Source: Hofstenia miamia (lineage: Eukaryota > Xenacoelomorpha > Acoela). From it: a stretch of DNA of 64,000 nucleotides. Shown piece after piece: positions 12,413 through 22,805 of the stretch. The notes beneath the pieces are model-generated. The model had not been told where the DNA came from. It worked only from the letters and a program-made list of their open reading frames with translations, and ran no database searches. Where the stretch lies: positions 375,063-439,062 of the forward strand of contig SCFE01000110.1 of assembly GCA_004352715.1 (NCBI GenBank), in the 5' to 3' direction. The translations under genes and the position numbers were made by a program. Every line of letters starts with the position of its first letter. The stretch's first letter is position 1.

Positions 12413-14625
12413 TTTGTTTAATTATTGCAACTTACATAATGCGAACAATACTTTTTCTAACAAACCCTGGATATCTGACACTTGTAAAGCTTTAATTCGC
12501 GAAAAGAACAAAGCATATAAACATTTTATAAATTCACGAACTAACAAGAACTTTGCTGCCTATAAAAAGGCCAGAAATGCCTCGAATATTGCATCTCGTA
12601 GGGCATTCAATGAATTTATCAAAAATGAGTATACGCGTCTTCCAAATGAAAAGTCAAAATGGAAACTAATAAAAGAAATCACAAATTATAAGCAATCTAA
12701 ATCAAACTTAATTGATGTGATTAAAGATCAAAATGGAAATAATCTAACCGACAATTTAGAAATTTCTAATGAATTAAACAAGACTTTTGTCAACTTAGGA
12801 AATTACAACGGCCCCCTTATTAAATACAAAAACCTCTCACACAAAATCTTTACACCTGAATTTTATTTCCGATTCTCAACTACCTATGAAATTATTAAAT
12901 CGATTCTTAAGCTTAAGTCCAACAAATCAAGTGGTCCCTCAAATATCCCCTCCTGGGCTCTTAAAATGACTGCAGATATCATTGCAAGTCCTTTAAATTT
13001 CATCTTTAATGAATCTATAAAATGCAATCACTTCCCAGATTATCTAAAACTTGCTCACATTACTCCTATTTTTAAGAAAAACGATCCTTCAATTGCCACT
13101 AATTATCGACCAATTTCAATTACTTCTCCAATAAGTAAAATATTCGAAAGATTATTGCATAACCAAATAATTGAACATTTTAATAAGTATAATTTATTAT
13201 CGAACACCCAATTTGGATTTCGCAAAAATTTTTCAACAACTGATGCACTATTACATGCTACTGAAAAATGGAGAGCATCCCTCGATTCTAATAAATTTGT
13301 AGCTATAGCTTGTTTAGATCTCTCAAAAGCCTTTGATTCGATTAATCACAACATACTTATTGAAAAACTATCTTACTTAGGATTTTCTTGTAATAGTAAG
13401 CAATTGATAACTAGTTACCTTAACCAAAGATTCCAGAGAGTTAAATTAAACGATATTTTTTCTGATTGGTTACCGGTTTACAATGGGGTGCCTCAAGGAA
13501 CGATTCTAGGTCCTCTTCTTTTTAGTATTTATGTAAATGACATGCAGTCAATAACCAATTGCAATCTAATTCAATATGCCGATGACACCTGCATCTTCAG
13601 CGATAATACATCATTGCACTCAGCAGTGGAATCAATAGAATTCAATTGCAACAAATTGTCAAAATATTTTTCAATGCATAAGTTGCTAATTAATGAAGCT
13701 AAGACGGAATTTTGTATTTTGCAGCCCAATAAAAATAACTACGATGTTTCCAAAATGACTTTGAAAATTAATACTGTTAATGTACCTATTGTAGACACTT
13801 TCAAGTACTTAGGCGTAACCATTGACTCAAAGTTAAAGTTCAACACTCACATTAACATAACAGTTAGAAAACTAGCTATAGGTATAAAAAGTATGACACT
13901 AGTAGTTAAGCAATTACCACCTTGTGCAATTATTCAATTCTTCCATGCTTTTATCATGAGCCACCTTAATTATGCAAACATCTTATTTACTGATTTAAGT
14001 GATGTGCTTTATAGAAAACTTGACATTCAATTAAAATGGGCACTGAATATCTCAGCAAAAAATTCATCGAAAACTAAACATTACATTTCTAGGTCAATTC
14101 TCTTTCCAAAACAACTCGTCATTTTAAATACCTTGCTAACATTTTTCAAACTAGTAAAAAATCTACCGCCTTATAATTCAATTAAATTCCCGGGATTTGC
14201 GTATAAACAGAATTCAAGATCTAAAATTTTTACATGTGTTAAGTATAAGAAAAAAGTTTTGAAGAAATCTTTCATTAATGTCGCAATTCGAACCTGGAAT
14301 TCGCTACCTAAAGAAATTAAAAGCATTGAAAAATTGAAACCTTTTAAAAAGCGTTTAAAAATCTTCCTTAAGCAAAAATATATTTTAGGTACATCATGGT
14401 TAGGATTTAAATTTTACAACAATGACTATACGATAACTCGTCATTAAAATAGCAATATAAAGTAATTCATCCATAGCCTGTAAGAATTGTTACTTTTTGT
14501 AATGTATGTTGATTTGTAGATTGGTTACTTTTTTGTAATTTATGACGCTATTCAGATAAATTATCAGTTATTGAATTGTAAACATTTATCTGAATATAGA
14601 ATCTCTTATCTTATCTTATCTATAG
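12413..14625 (+). mobile_element. 5'-truncated non-LTR retrotransposon with intact RT ORF
   Basis: Contains the RT ORF at 12414-14447, about 150 bases of 3' UTR and a terminal microsatellite of about three TCTTA units (14601-14625), a tail type seen in non-LTR elements that end in short repeats. The endonuclease part is missing, as expected from incomplete reverse transcription. Immediately downstream lies a LINE fragment in the opposite orientation. Confidence 0.85.
12414..14447 (+). CDS. Non-LTR retrotransposon reverse transcriptase (CR1/L2/Jockey-like)
   Basis: About 677 residues uninterrupted. RT blocks in order: SSGPSNIP near residue 172, TNYRPISI near 230, FGFRKNFSTTDAL near 268, LDLSKAFDS with its first catalytic Asp near 302, GVPQGTILGPLL near 358, the YADD catalytic box at about 388-391, and FKYLGVTIDSKLKF near 463. 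The C-terminus has the usual RTWNSLP motif. The protein would copy element RNA at a nicked target, but the APE endonuclease is absent. The frame opens at a TTG just after an in-frame stop, so there is no native start. A long intact RT ORF with no frameshift suggests recent insertion. Clade is uncertain; it resembles the esterase-linked LINEs at 48.8-55.9 kb. Confidence 0.9.
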   Translation: MFNYCNLHNANNTFSNKPWISDTCKALIREKNKAYKHFINSRTNKNFAAYKKARNASNIASRRAFNEFIKNEYTRLPNEKSKWKLIKEITNYKQSKSNLIDVIKDQNGNNLTDNLEISNELNKTFVNLGNYNGPLIKYKNLSHKIFTPEFYFRFSTTYEIIKSILKLKSNKSSGPSNIPSWALKMTADIIASPLNFIFNESIKCNHFPDYLKLAHITPIFKKNDPSIATNYRPISITSPISKIFERLLHNQIIEHFNKYNLLSNTQFGFRKNFSTTDALLHATEKWRASLDSNKFVAIACLDLSKAFDSINHNILIEKLSYLGFSCNSKQLITSYLNQRFQRVKLNDIFSDWLPVYNGVPQGTILGPLLFSIYVNDMQSITNCNLIQYADDTCIFSDNTSLHSAVESIEFNCNKLSKYFSMHKLLINEAKTEFCILQPNKNNYDVSKMTLKINTVNVPIVDTFKYLGVTIDSKLKFNTHINITVRKLAIGIKSMTLVVKQLPPCAIIQFFHAFIMSHLNYANILFTDLSDVLYRKLDIQLKWALNISAKNSSKTKHYISRSILFPKQLVILNTLLTFFKLVKNLPPYNSIKFPGFAYKQNSRSKIFTCVKYKKKVLKKSFINVAIRTWNSLPKEIKSIEKLKPFKKRLKIFLKQKYILGTSWLGFKFYNNDYTITRH

Positions 14626-14627
14626 AA

Positions 14628-15315
14628 ATTTCTCATTGATCTTTTATAAACTTGAGCAATACGTTTTTTAAATGAGAGCTTGTTATTGATGGTAAATCCA
14701 AGATATTTCATTGTTGTTACTGAGGAATAGCAATCAATTTTAGATATATTATCAACAAATTTTCTCTTCGATGTTATAATCATTTCCAGTGACTTTCTAT
14801 AATTAATTTCAAGTTTGTTTTCTTCATGCCAAGATTTGATCTTATCATTAATTGAATGTGTTAAGTCTAAATTTTCAAGAGTTGGAAGACAAATCAGTGT
14901 ATCATCAGTATACTTAATAATAGAACCATTTGTAATATTTAAAGAATCACAATTTAAAGAATAAATACATATATTGAACAGAAATGGGCCACAAACCGAG
15001 CCTTGAGGAACACCTTTGTTGATCTTTTCTATATCTGAAAGTCTGTTATTATATTTAACTATTTGTTGTCTATTCCCAATTAATGATGTACGGATTTAAA
15101 TGTGTTATATTGTTTAATTTTTCAAATAAAATGTAATGATTTACATTGTCGAAGGCTTTCTTTATATCAAGGCTGATTAATCTTACATAATCATAATTTT
15201 CATTTTTGTATGACAGAATTCTATTTTGCAGTTCAATAACAGCATTTGTTGTTGTTCCATTTGTTCGGAATCCATGCTGATTTATTTTAAAATTTATTTT
15301 TTAAAATCCTCTGTA
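14628..15315 (-). pseudogene. Decayed LINE reverse transcriptase fragment
   Basis: The minus strand reads, from high to low coordinates, NQHGFRTNGTTTNAVIELQN, LISLDIKKAFDNVNHYILFE, a frameshift, NKGVPQGSVCGPFLFNI, YTDDT in place of YADD, and KYLGFTINNKLSFKKRI. It is cut at both ends. The sequence differs from the plus-strand LINE beside it, so it is another family, older and frame-broken. Confidence 0.8.
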
Positions 15316-15349
15316 CATATAATCACTATACAAATAAACGGTTAAGCAC

Positions 15350-15676
15350 TTAACATTTTAAAAATAGTTTTTCTGCTTCAATGGTTGATTGAATTGATTG
15401 AGTTATTTGGTATTTTAAATAGTTGATTTTTCTTGGTTTCAAATACATTTTTACATTTCTTTTAAAGACTTTAATTAATTTTTCTTCTTTAAATTGAGGT
15501 GGTAATTCATTGCATAAGTCAATACAAAAATTAGTAAATGAGTTCTTCATCATATTATTCTTAAATTTAAGTTTTCTATAAGTATTTGTTCTAAAATGTA
15601 TTTTAGTTGGTATTTTGATTCTTTCCTTCAATTTGAAAAATACTTCTAGAGACCTTAGTTTTTGTAGATATTCTAA
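15350..15676 (-). pseudogene. C-terminal piece of a second minus-strand LINE RT
   Basis: The frame encodes LRSLEVFFKLKERIKI, RTNTYRKLKFKNNMMKNSFT and NFCIDLCNELPPQFKEEKL, ending in a stop at 15350. This is the typical post-RT tail (SFxxxxxxLWNxLP type). It lies upstream, on the minus strand, of the RT fragment at 14628-15315, so two minus-strand pieces are stacked head to tail. It runs into an assembly gap. Confidence 0.65.
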
Positions 15677-16676
15677 NNNNNNNNNNNNNNNNNNNNNNNN
15701 NNNNNNNNNNNNNNNNNNNNNNNNNNNNNNNNNNNNNNNNNNNNNNNNNNNNNNNNNNNNNNNNNNNNNNNNNNNNNNNNNNNNNNNNNNNNNNNNNNNN
15801 NNNNNNNNNNNNNNNNNNNNNNNNNNNNNNNNNNNNNNNNNNNNNNNNNNNNNNNNNNNNNNNNNNNNNNNNNNNNNNNNNNNNNNNNNNNNNNNNNNNN
15901 NNNNNNNNNNNNNNNNNNNNNNNNNNNNNNNNNNNNNNNNNNNNNNNNNNNNNNNNNNNNNNNNNNNNNNNNNNNNNNNNNNNNNNNNNNNNNNNNNNNN
16001 NNNNNNNNNNNNNNNNNNNNNNNNNNNNNNNNNNNNNNNNNNNNNNNNNNNNNNNNNNNNNNNNNNNNNNNNNNNNNNNNNNNNNNNNNNNNNNNNNNNN
16101 NNNNNNNNNNNNNNNNNNNNNNNNNNNNNNNNNNNNNNNNNNNNNNNNNNNNNNNNNNNNNNNNNNNNNNNNNNNNNNNNNNNNNNNNNNNNNNNNNNNN
16201 NNNNNNNNNNNNNNNNNNNNNNNNNNNNNNNNNNNNNNNNNNNNNNNNNNNNNNNNNNNNNNNNNNNNNNNNNNNNNNNNNNNNNNNNNNNNNNNNNNNN
16301 NNNNNNNNNNNNNNNNNNNNNNNNNNNNNNNNNNNNNNNNNNNNNNNNNNNNNNNNNNNNNNNNNNNNNNNNNNNNNNNNNNNNNNNNNNNNNNNNNNNN
16401 NNNNNNNNNNNNNNNNNNNNNNNNNNNNNNNNNNNNNNNNNNNNNNNNNNNNNNNNNNNNNNNNNNNNNNNNNNNNNNNNNNNNNNNNNNNNNNNNNNNN
16501 NNNNNNNNNNNNNNNNNNNNNNNNNNNNNNNNNNNNNNNNNNNNNNNNNNNNNNNNNNNNNNNNNNNNNNNNNNNNNNNNNNNNNNNNNNNNNNNNNNNN
16601 NNNNNNNNNNNNNNNNNNNNNNNNNNNNNNNNNNNNNNNNNNNNNNNNNNNNNNNNNNNNNNNNNNNNNNNNNNNN
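15677..16676. other. Assembly gap, 1000 N
   Basis: Exactly 1000 N, most likely a placeholder of unknown true size. ORFs spanning it are not real. Confidence 0.99.
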
Positions 16677-16815
16677 GTAAGTAAATGTGGGAAAGTAATA
16701 CATGTAAAGTAAGTAAATGTGGGAAAGTAAAAATAAAAAGTAAGTAAATGTGAGAAAGTAAAAAATGTAAAGTAAGTTAATGTATAAAAGTAAAAAATGT
16801 AAACTAAATTAGACC
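16677..16815 (+). repeat. Tandem repeat of about 30 bp, GTAAGTAAATGTG type
   Basis: Four or more diverged units containing gtaaagtaagtaaatgtgg and gaaagtaaaaaatg words, ending in a unit with gtaaactaaattag and ccacataaataa. It begins at the gap edge, so the array may be longer. A related array occurs at 48121-48420. Confidence 0.75.
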
Positions 16816-16882
16816 ACATAAATAACACAAAAACTAGTAAAAGTACATGCATGACGTCAGTACAACACCTCCGNCCCCTCTT

Positions 16883-17005
16883 GACCAATCAGAAAAAAGT
16901 GGAACGGGCTTCAAGTCACCTCTCGACCAATCAGAAAAAAGTGGCACGGGCTTTGAGTCCCTTCTACTACTGGGAATAAAAGGCTTTGTTAGACTGTGAT
17001 TTGTA
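16883..17005 (+). promoter_or_regulatory. Promoter-like block: repeated CCAAT boxes and TATA-like box
   Basis: Two copies of CCAATCAGAAAAAAGTGG, with CCAATCAG at 16885-16892 and 16927-16934, form a 42-bp repeat. A TATA-like AATAAAAGG follows at 16975-16983. CCAATCAG is the canonical NF-Y site, and the spacing to the TATA-like box would put initiation near 17005. It lies about 620 bases before the esterase-type LINE ORF at 17625. Function is inferred from motif content and order only. Confidence 0.55.
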
Positions 17006-17517
17006 CCAAGAGTAATTCATAATCGAATCACCTGTAAGTCGTTAGACGGCATTGCAATTATAGTAACATAGTTAACAGTATCATTGGGCGTCCAATCCTT
17101 TCACATGTGACCAATCACGTAGTTTAACCGTAACCTAAGTAATGTTCCGATCGCAGAAACTGACAGATGTGATTTGCAAAACCAAATGTCCATAAATATG
17201 TATTAAATATTGACATAATAAAGCATAATTATTTTATTCTTCATTTTTAGGGAACTTAGCAGTTTAAATAGAAACATAATCAGTAAAATATTTCGCCAAT
17301 AATCAGGAATATAAATTTACGGCACAAATTTTTAACAAAATTTGATGAAATTATTTTTAAATATTTAATTAAATCAATGTCTTGAATAGTCTGCTTAATT
17401 TAAAGTTGGTTTTAAAGCTTTTATTGTAAATTGATTTTTCGTCTTGCATAATATTTAATAATATTCTATGCTCTTGAATTCTTCTGCACAATAAATAATA
17501 AATGTCAAGCATTTAAT
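17006..17517 (+). other. Putative leader region, no gene seen
   Basis: AT-rich sequence between the promoter-like block and the RT fragment at 17518. No coding signal found. Confidence 0.5.
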
Positions 17518-17612
17518 ATTATACAAGAGACAAAAATTAAATACTTAGGATTAATCTTTGACAATAAGTTAACATTTGAAATTGAAGTCAACAAAATAAT
17601 GCAGAAAATGAT
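17518..17612 (+). pseudogene. Short LINE RT fragment (KYLG motif)
   Basis: Encodes NIIQETKIKYLGLIFDNKLT then FEIEVNKIMQKM, the RT segment after the catalytic box (compare KYLGVTIDxxLxF). It is under 100 bases and joins abruptly to the 18-bp duplication at 17612-17647. Confidence 0.6.
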
Positions 17613-17647
17613 TCATACGCTGAGATGATTTCATACGCTGAGATGAT
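17612..17647 (+). repeat. Perfect 18-bp tandem duplication
   Basis: ttcatacgctgagatgat occurs twice in a row. It falls exactly at the junction between an RT fragment and the esterase-type ORF, and contributes two candidate ATG codons to that ORF. Confidence 0.85.
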
Positions 17648-18044
17648 TTCTCCGCGAGCGGTTGGTCCCGCTGAGCTCTCCGTCCTACGTTCACTCGGTA
17701 GTGAGAATTTCATAACGAGTGAGCGTAGCAGAATCACGTCTGCTAAACTTCTAGCTCCCTTCAACAATCTATCAAAGGAAGAGCTTTTAACATTGCACAG
17801 CTTACTCCACACCATTCTCGCACACGAAGAAAAGGAGGTTCCGCCGTTCAAAACTCCAGAGAAAGATGAATGGACACAAGTTTCACCGCCTAAAAAAACC
17901 GTTGCAACATCACCCAACATCACAAATTCATCCGCTTCCTCACAAACACAGGACGTACGAAAACGACGCGCCAAACGACTGCGAACAGATGCAGGTATGC
18001 TTATTTTAGGAACCTCAATGTATCGATACCTACAAGCACCCGCC
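17625..18044 (+). CDS. LINE ORF, N-terminal part with start of an SGNH esterase domain
   Basis: About 140 residues before the gap. An N-terminal helical region (SKEELLTLHSLLHTIL) is followed by a basic segment RKRRAKRLR and then GMLILGTSMYRYLQ. The last string fits block I of SGNH/GDSL hydrolases, but with GTS where GDS is expected, so activity is doubtful. CR1-like LINEs often carry such an esterase in ORF1. Codon use is GC-richer than the surroundings. Two ATGs (17625 and 17643) could serve as start. It is cut by the gap and may continue as in the copy at 51958-52974. Confidence 0.6.
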
Positions 18045-19044
18045 NNNNNNNNNNNNNNNNNNNNNNNNNNNNNNNNNNNNNNNNNNNNNNNNNNNNNNNN
18101 NNNNNNNNNNNNNNNNNNNNNNNNNNNNNNNNNNNNNNNNNNNNNNNNNNNNNNNNNNNNNNNNNNNNNNNNNNNNNNNNNNNNNNNNNNNNNNNNNNNN
18201 NNNNNNNNNNNNNNNNNNNNNNNNNNNNNNNNNNNNNNNNNNNNNNNNNNNNNNNNNNNNNNNNNNNNNNNNNNNNNNNNNNNNNNNNNNNNNNNNNNNN
18301 NNNNNNNNNNNNNNNNNNNNNNNNNNNNNNNNNNNNNNNNNNNNNNNNNNNNNNNNNNNNNNNNNNNNNNNNNNNNNNNNNNNNNNNNNNNNNNNNNNNN
18401 NNNNNNNNNNNNNNNNNNNNNNNNNNNNNNNNNNNNNNNNNNNNNNNNNNNNNNNNNNNNNNNNNNNNNNNNNNNNNNNNNNNNNNNNNNNNNNNNNNNN
18501 NNNNNNNNNNNNNNNNNNNNNNNNNNNNNNNNNNNNNNNNNNNNNNNNNNNNNNNNNNNNNNNNNNNNNNNNNNNNNNNNNNNNNNNNNNNNNNNNNNNN
18601 NNNNNNNNNNNNNNNNNNNNNNNNNNNNNNNNNNNNNNNNNNNNNNNNNNNNNNNNNNNNNNNNNNNNNNNNNNNNNNNNNNNNNNNNNNNNNNNNNNNN
18701 NNNNNNNNNNNNNNNNNNNNNNNNNNNNNNNNNNNNNNNNNNNNNNNNNNNNNNNNNNNNNNNNNNNNNNNNNNNNNNNNNNNNNNNNNNNNNNNNNNNN
18801 NNNNNNNNNNNNNNNNNNNNNNNNNNNNNNNNNNNNNNNNNNNNNNNNNNNNNNNNNNNNNNNNNNNNNNNNNNNNNNNNNNNNNNNNNNNNNNNNNNNN
18901 NNNNNNNNNNNNNNNNNNNNNNNNNNNNNNNNNNNNNNNNNNNNNNNNNNNNNNNNNNNNNNNNNNNNNNNNNNNNNNNNNNNNNNNNNNNNNNNNNNNN
19001 NNNNNNNNNNNNNNNNNNNNNNNNNNNNNNNNNNNNNNNNNNNN
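18045..19044. other. Assembly gap, 1000 N
   Basis: Exactly 1000 N; placeholder of unknown true size. Confidence 0.99.
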
Positions 19045-19130
19045 AAAAAGTGGCACAGGCTTCTCCCCATCTCTCGACCAATCAGAAAAAAGTGGCACAG
19101 GCTTCGAGTCCCTTCTACTACTATGGCCAC
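19045..19130 (+). repeat. Second copy of the CCAAT-box repeat, truncated
   Basis: AAAAAGTGGCACAGGCTTC words and one CCAATCAG (19078-19085) repeat the block at 16883-16975, up to TTCTACTACT. The TATA-like box is absent because the sequence diverges to ATGGCCAC. It may belong to a second element of the same family or to a duplication across the gap. Confidence 0.7.
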
Positions 19131-21508
19131 AAGTTTTTTCATTTAATTGCTTAGAGAATTAAACTGGGAATGAAACAAGAGGAACAATTATCGTCCTTTC
19201 TGGATTTCCAAAAGTGAATTTTTTGTTGCGAGTTATTTTCTAGGCACTAGAATTGATTTGCCAGAAAATACAAACTTCTATATACAAAGTCTTGGCATGT
19301 GTTGGTCGTTATTGAACTAAATGATTGGCAATCACATTCATTTTTAGTCCTGAGGATACTTTGATTATAAATAAGTTCAAGATCGTCTTGATGTTAGCAT
19401 TGTGAAATTAACTGATGAATTAGACATCGCCTCATATCATCGTGTGGAAAACAAAGACTCTTGATGTTAGTTTTAACATACACATTTTTTTGAAACTCAC
19501 TTGTATTTGTATTCTTTAGTTGATTTTTATGTTTTGTATTAAATTTATGTTCTCCTTAATTGGCTAATCAATAATAATTAGAGCATCCTTTAATGCGTTA
19601 AATTTTGTAATCTTATTTATTTTATAAACTGTGTCTTTGCAAACAGCCAAAACTGCTCTTTGTATGTGAAGCATTCATCTGATTTACATCATTTATCTTG
19701 AGAGTCCAAATACTAATTTCTTATCAATTATACTTTATGCAAGCTTCTTATTAAATTAATTATGTTTCCCTTTTTATTTAAGTTGTCTATTTGGTTGACA
19801 GCAATTAAAAGAGGTGTAAACGCCTTACCCATTTTCATTCTGCAAATGAGCAATTTTTAAAAAATTGTAAGATTTGTATTAGTATTACTATATTCTACAA
19901 ACACTATTAATTAATAAGCAAGCAACTACACTAGTTGTTGCTACATCATCTACTGCATCAAATCCTGTTATATCAAGTATAAAAACTTAAAATTTCACAT
20001 GTATATATATGCATCGCACCAGTCATAACTTGCTATTTTATTTTAAATTTTATTGGAATATGAATGTTGGATTTCTAAAAGGAGTCATATCATATAAGAA
20101 AAAAAGAATTAAATTTTGTCAATATATTTGTGTTCATTTATGAATTTACATTCCTTAATTGCTATTCTTACTTGCCAAATAGTTTTTAAACGTTAGCAAA
20201 ACAATAGCTTTACGGAGAAATGTTGCTATGATTTCAAATGCTAACTTGTATTGAGCTAGTAGAAAGCTAAGAAATTTATCATGTTTGTTTTTACAGTGTT
20301 CGCTAATATGAAAACTAAGATAAGCAAATCTGTGCTCTAATAAAGGTTAACAAAGCAACACTGATTTATTTAATAGTATAGGAAAAAGGTTGTCATAAAC
20401 TTATAACTTCAGCTAAATAGTTTTCCTGAAATTGAAATAAGTAAATGCTAAACTAAAAACAACAAACTGTTTTTTGCTAATTAAGCCAATCATATTTACT
20501 ATCATTGACTTTGAGTAGCTTTTTAAAGCTGTGTTATGCTCTATTTTGTTTACCATTTTAACTGGCCATCGTTCTATGAGGCTTAGCTTGTCCAAGCTTG
20601 ACGTCGATTTACTGGATGCAACTTCGGGAAGTCTACAACCAGCAAATGCAAAATGAGCTTTTATTATAGCATCTAGCAAGTTTACACTCTGGGATGTCGT
20701 GATTTATTATCAAAGAAACTTAAATCTTATTCATCATGTTCCAGATATAAACTTTTACATAAATATTTAATTTTAATTATGTCCTAAATTATTAGAATTT
20801 TCACCTTCTTTTGTTGTTGGTGATTCATTTCTTTTTAAGCAACATTATTTAAATAAAATATTCGCTTGTAATTATTATATTTAAGATGTGAAAAGGTTTC
20901 TCACTTTATCAATTGTTTTCCTTTAATTAGTGCTTCACTATATTCCCTTTACCACACTAATTATTGAATTGGGTCAGTTTGACACATATCAAAATAGCGT
21001 ACTTATTCGAGAAAATAGTCTTTTCTTACTTTTTCTTGAGGTTTTATCAATACCTTTTACTACATTTAGATCATGCCAAGTAATTGAATTTAAAAAACTG
21101 CCATCTAACTTTGATATATACGTAAAGAATTAACAGACGATGAAATTACATGAATTTTTAAGCGAAATTTTAATGTAAACATTTTCTCATATATGTATAT
21201 CCATACAAATACTTAGAATTGCTTTTCGTGGATGAATATCGTTAGCTATGAATAGGTATCGATGACTGAACAATTATTTACTCACATCTTAAAATAAAAA
21301 ACAGAACAGTCTGAACAGCTTCACTGGTAATCATAGCAAAAACAACATTTCTTAAATATTTTGTTGCGTTCGGCAATTGAGGATACTTGAAGCATCTTCC
21401 TCGCTTTTGAGATCTGCTTAATCGACCACCGGACGCAGAAAATGATAATCATCGGAGAAGCTACTGTTTACACACATCATTTTAAGTAACATGACATATT
21501 GTTCATAA
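19131..21508. other. No supported gene
   Basis: AT-rich and low in coding signal. A minus-strand frame at 20413-20679 (FAFAGCRLPEVASSKSTSS) has more even composition than its surroundings and could be an old coding fragment, but I cannot relate it to a family. Confidence 0.6.
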
Positions 21509-21516
21509 ATATACAT

Positions 21517-21832
21517 TAGAGATGAGCTCGGTACAGGTTTTGTTAAATTATTTCCATCACAGGGAAAAAAACGTCACCGCTAACCATCGCAATGTACGGT
21601 TTCTACTGCAAACCACTGCAATAAATAAAATGTTACCGCGATATGCCGCAACAATGGCGATTTTTATTTTCGTATGAAAACAGATATTTCAAAATTGTAT
21701 TTTTATGGCTATGGATCATTGGTAGAAGAGTTTAAGGACAACTTCTTAGGTATTTTTTCATTTTGTTCAATTACCGCACCGACCGCGGCATACACGGTAT
21801 TTCATAGTATTACTGAACCGGACTCATCTCTA
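21517..21832 (+). mobile_element. hAT-like MITE, copy B
   Basis: Ends TAGAGATGAGCTCGGTACAG and (reverse strand) TAGAGATGAGTCCGGTTCAG are inverted repeats. Octamers atatacat (21509-21516) and atgtacat (21833-21840) agree at 7 of 8 positions. The interior (ACCGCTAACC, CAAACCACTGCAATAAAT, AATGGCGATTTTT) matches the element at 9024-9524 reversed. No ORF. Confidence 0.75.
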
Positions 21833-22594
21833 ATGTACATGTCGTTACTTTAGGTCAAAATTACAATAATAGAGTAATTCTTCATTTCCATAACTACTTT
21901 AATAGAGTAGCATAATCCATTAAAAAGAGAAAAAGAAAAGACAAAGTAACCAAGCTCGAACATTATATTCAAACATAAAACTCTGATTTTCTTATTTAGC
22001 ATTTTAATAGAATTAGCATCACCTCACGTAATTTGAAAAATTGTAAAGCAAATATTTGCCGCATTCAATTTTTGTAAAATCACTAGTGGACGAATCACTC
22101 CACGTTAATTTTAGCATGCAGCTATTCTACATGGACTGCAGAAATTGAAATAGTGACAGGTACTTGTTTGCATAATAAATATGTTTGCATGAACTTCTAT
22201 AAATATGTATTATTAAATTGATGGAGAATAAACTTCTTGGAATTTACTTTATCGTTGTTCGGTTTGATTAATTAATTATAATGTGCAGCGAAGCATTTGA
22301 TGTGTGTAGCGATCACAAGGCTGTTGCAAGGGGATATGAAATGGTATTAGCCTTGATCAGTTAGGTACATGCGTAGGGAGATTTTTTAGCATGCTTAGCT
22401 GGCTAGCGGTCTTCCTTTTTGCATGTATTAATTAACAAATCCTAGATAAGGCTAGTCAGGCAACCCTATGTGCATTGTTTATTTAATTATCTTATTTTAG
22501 ATCCAAATTCTGTACACCGTAGGAAACTTATAAATCACCGATAAAAACCGCTTGTGTGTATTATATCGTAATGTTATATTTTTATAAATTTTAA

Positions 22595-22805
22595 ATGTAG
22601 GTTAGGAAGCTGCTGTAGTTTATAGTTAGTTTCTATATAGTTTGTTTTTTATCTTGTCGCAGTTAGTGTCGTGCCTTGTTGCTAGTTATAACTATATTAC
22701 ATGTAGGCTAGGAAGCTGCTCTGGTTATTACATAGTTTTTGTTTATCTAGCAGCTAGTCTCAGTGCATCTTAGCGTATCATGTTATTATGTTAACCTCAC
22801 ACATG
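22595..22805 (+). repeat. Diverged tandem duplication, about 106-bp unit
   Basis: ATGTAGGTTAGGAAGCTGCT at 22595 recurs as ATGTAGGCTAGGAAGCTGCT at 22701, and weaker similarity (tagcagctagt and gtcgcagttagt words) continues along both units. Two units only. It could be part of an LTR or MITE, but I see no ends. Confidence 0.5.

Noticed and set aside
16677-16815. Could the GTAAGTAAATG array be a CRISPR?
   Set aside because: Units are contiguous and diverged with no unique spacers, and the window is eukaryotic.
15350-16888. ORFs of 350-510 residues spanning runs of N (also at 17.6-19.1 kb, 36.0-37.1 kb, 51.4-52.0 kb and 53.8-54.4 kb)
   Set aside because: The open frame is created by N; only the resolved ends were interpreted.
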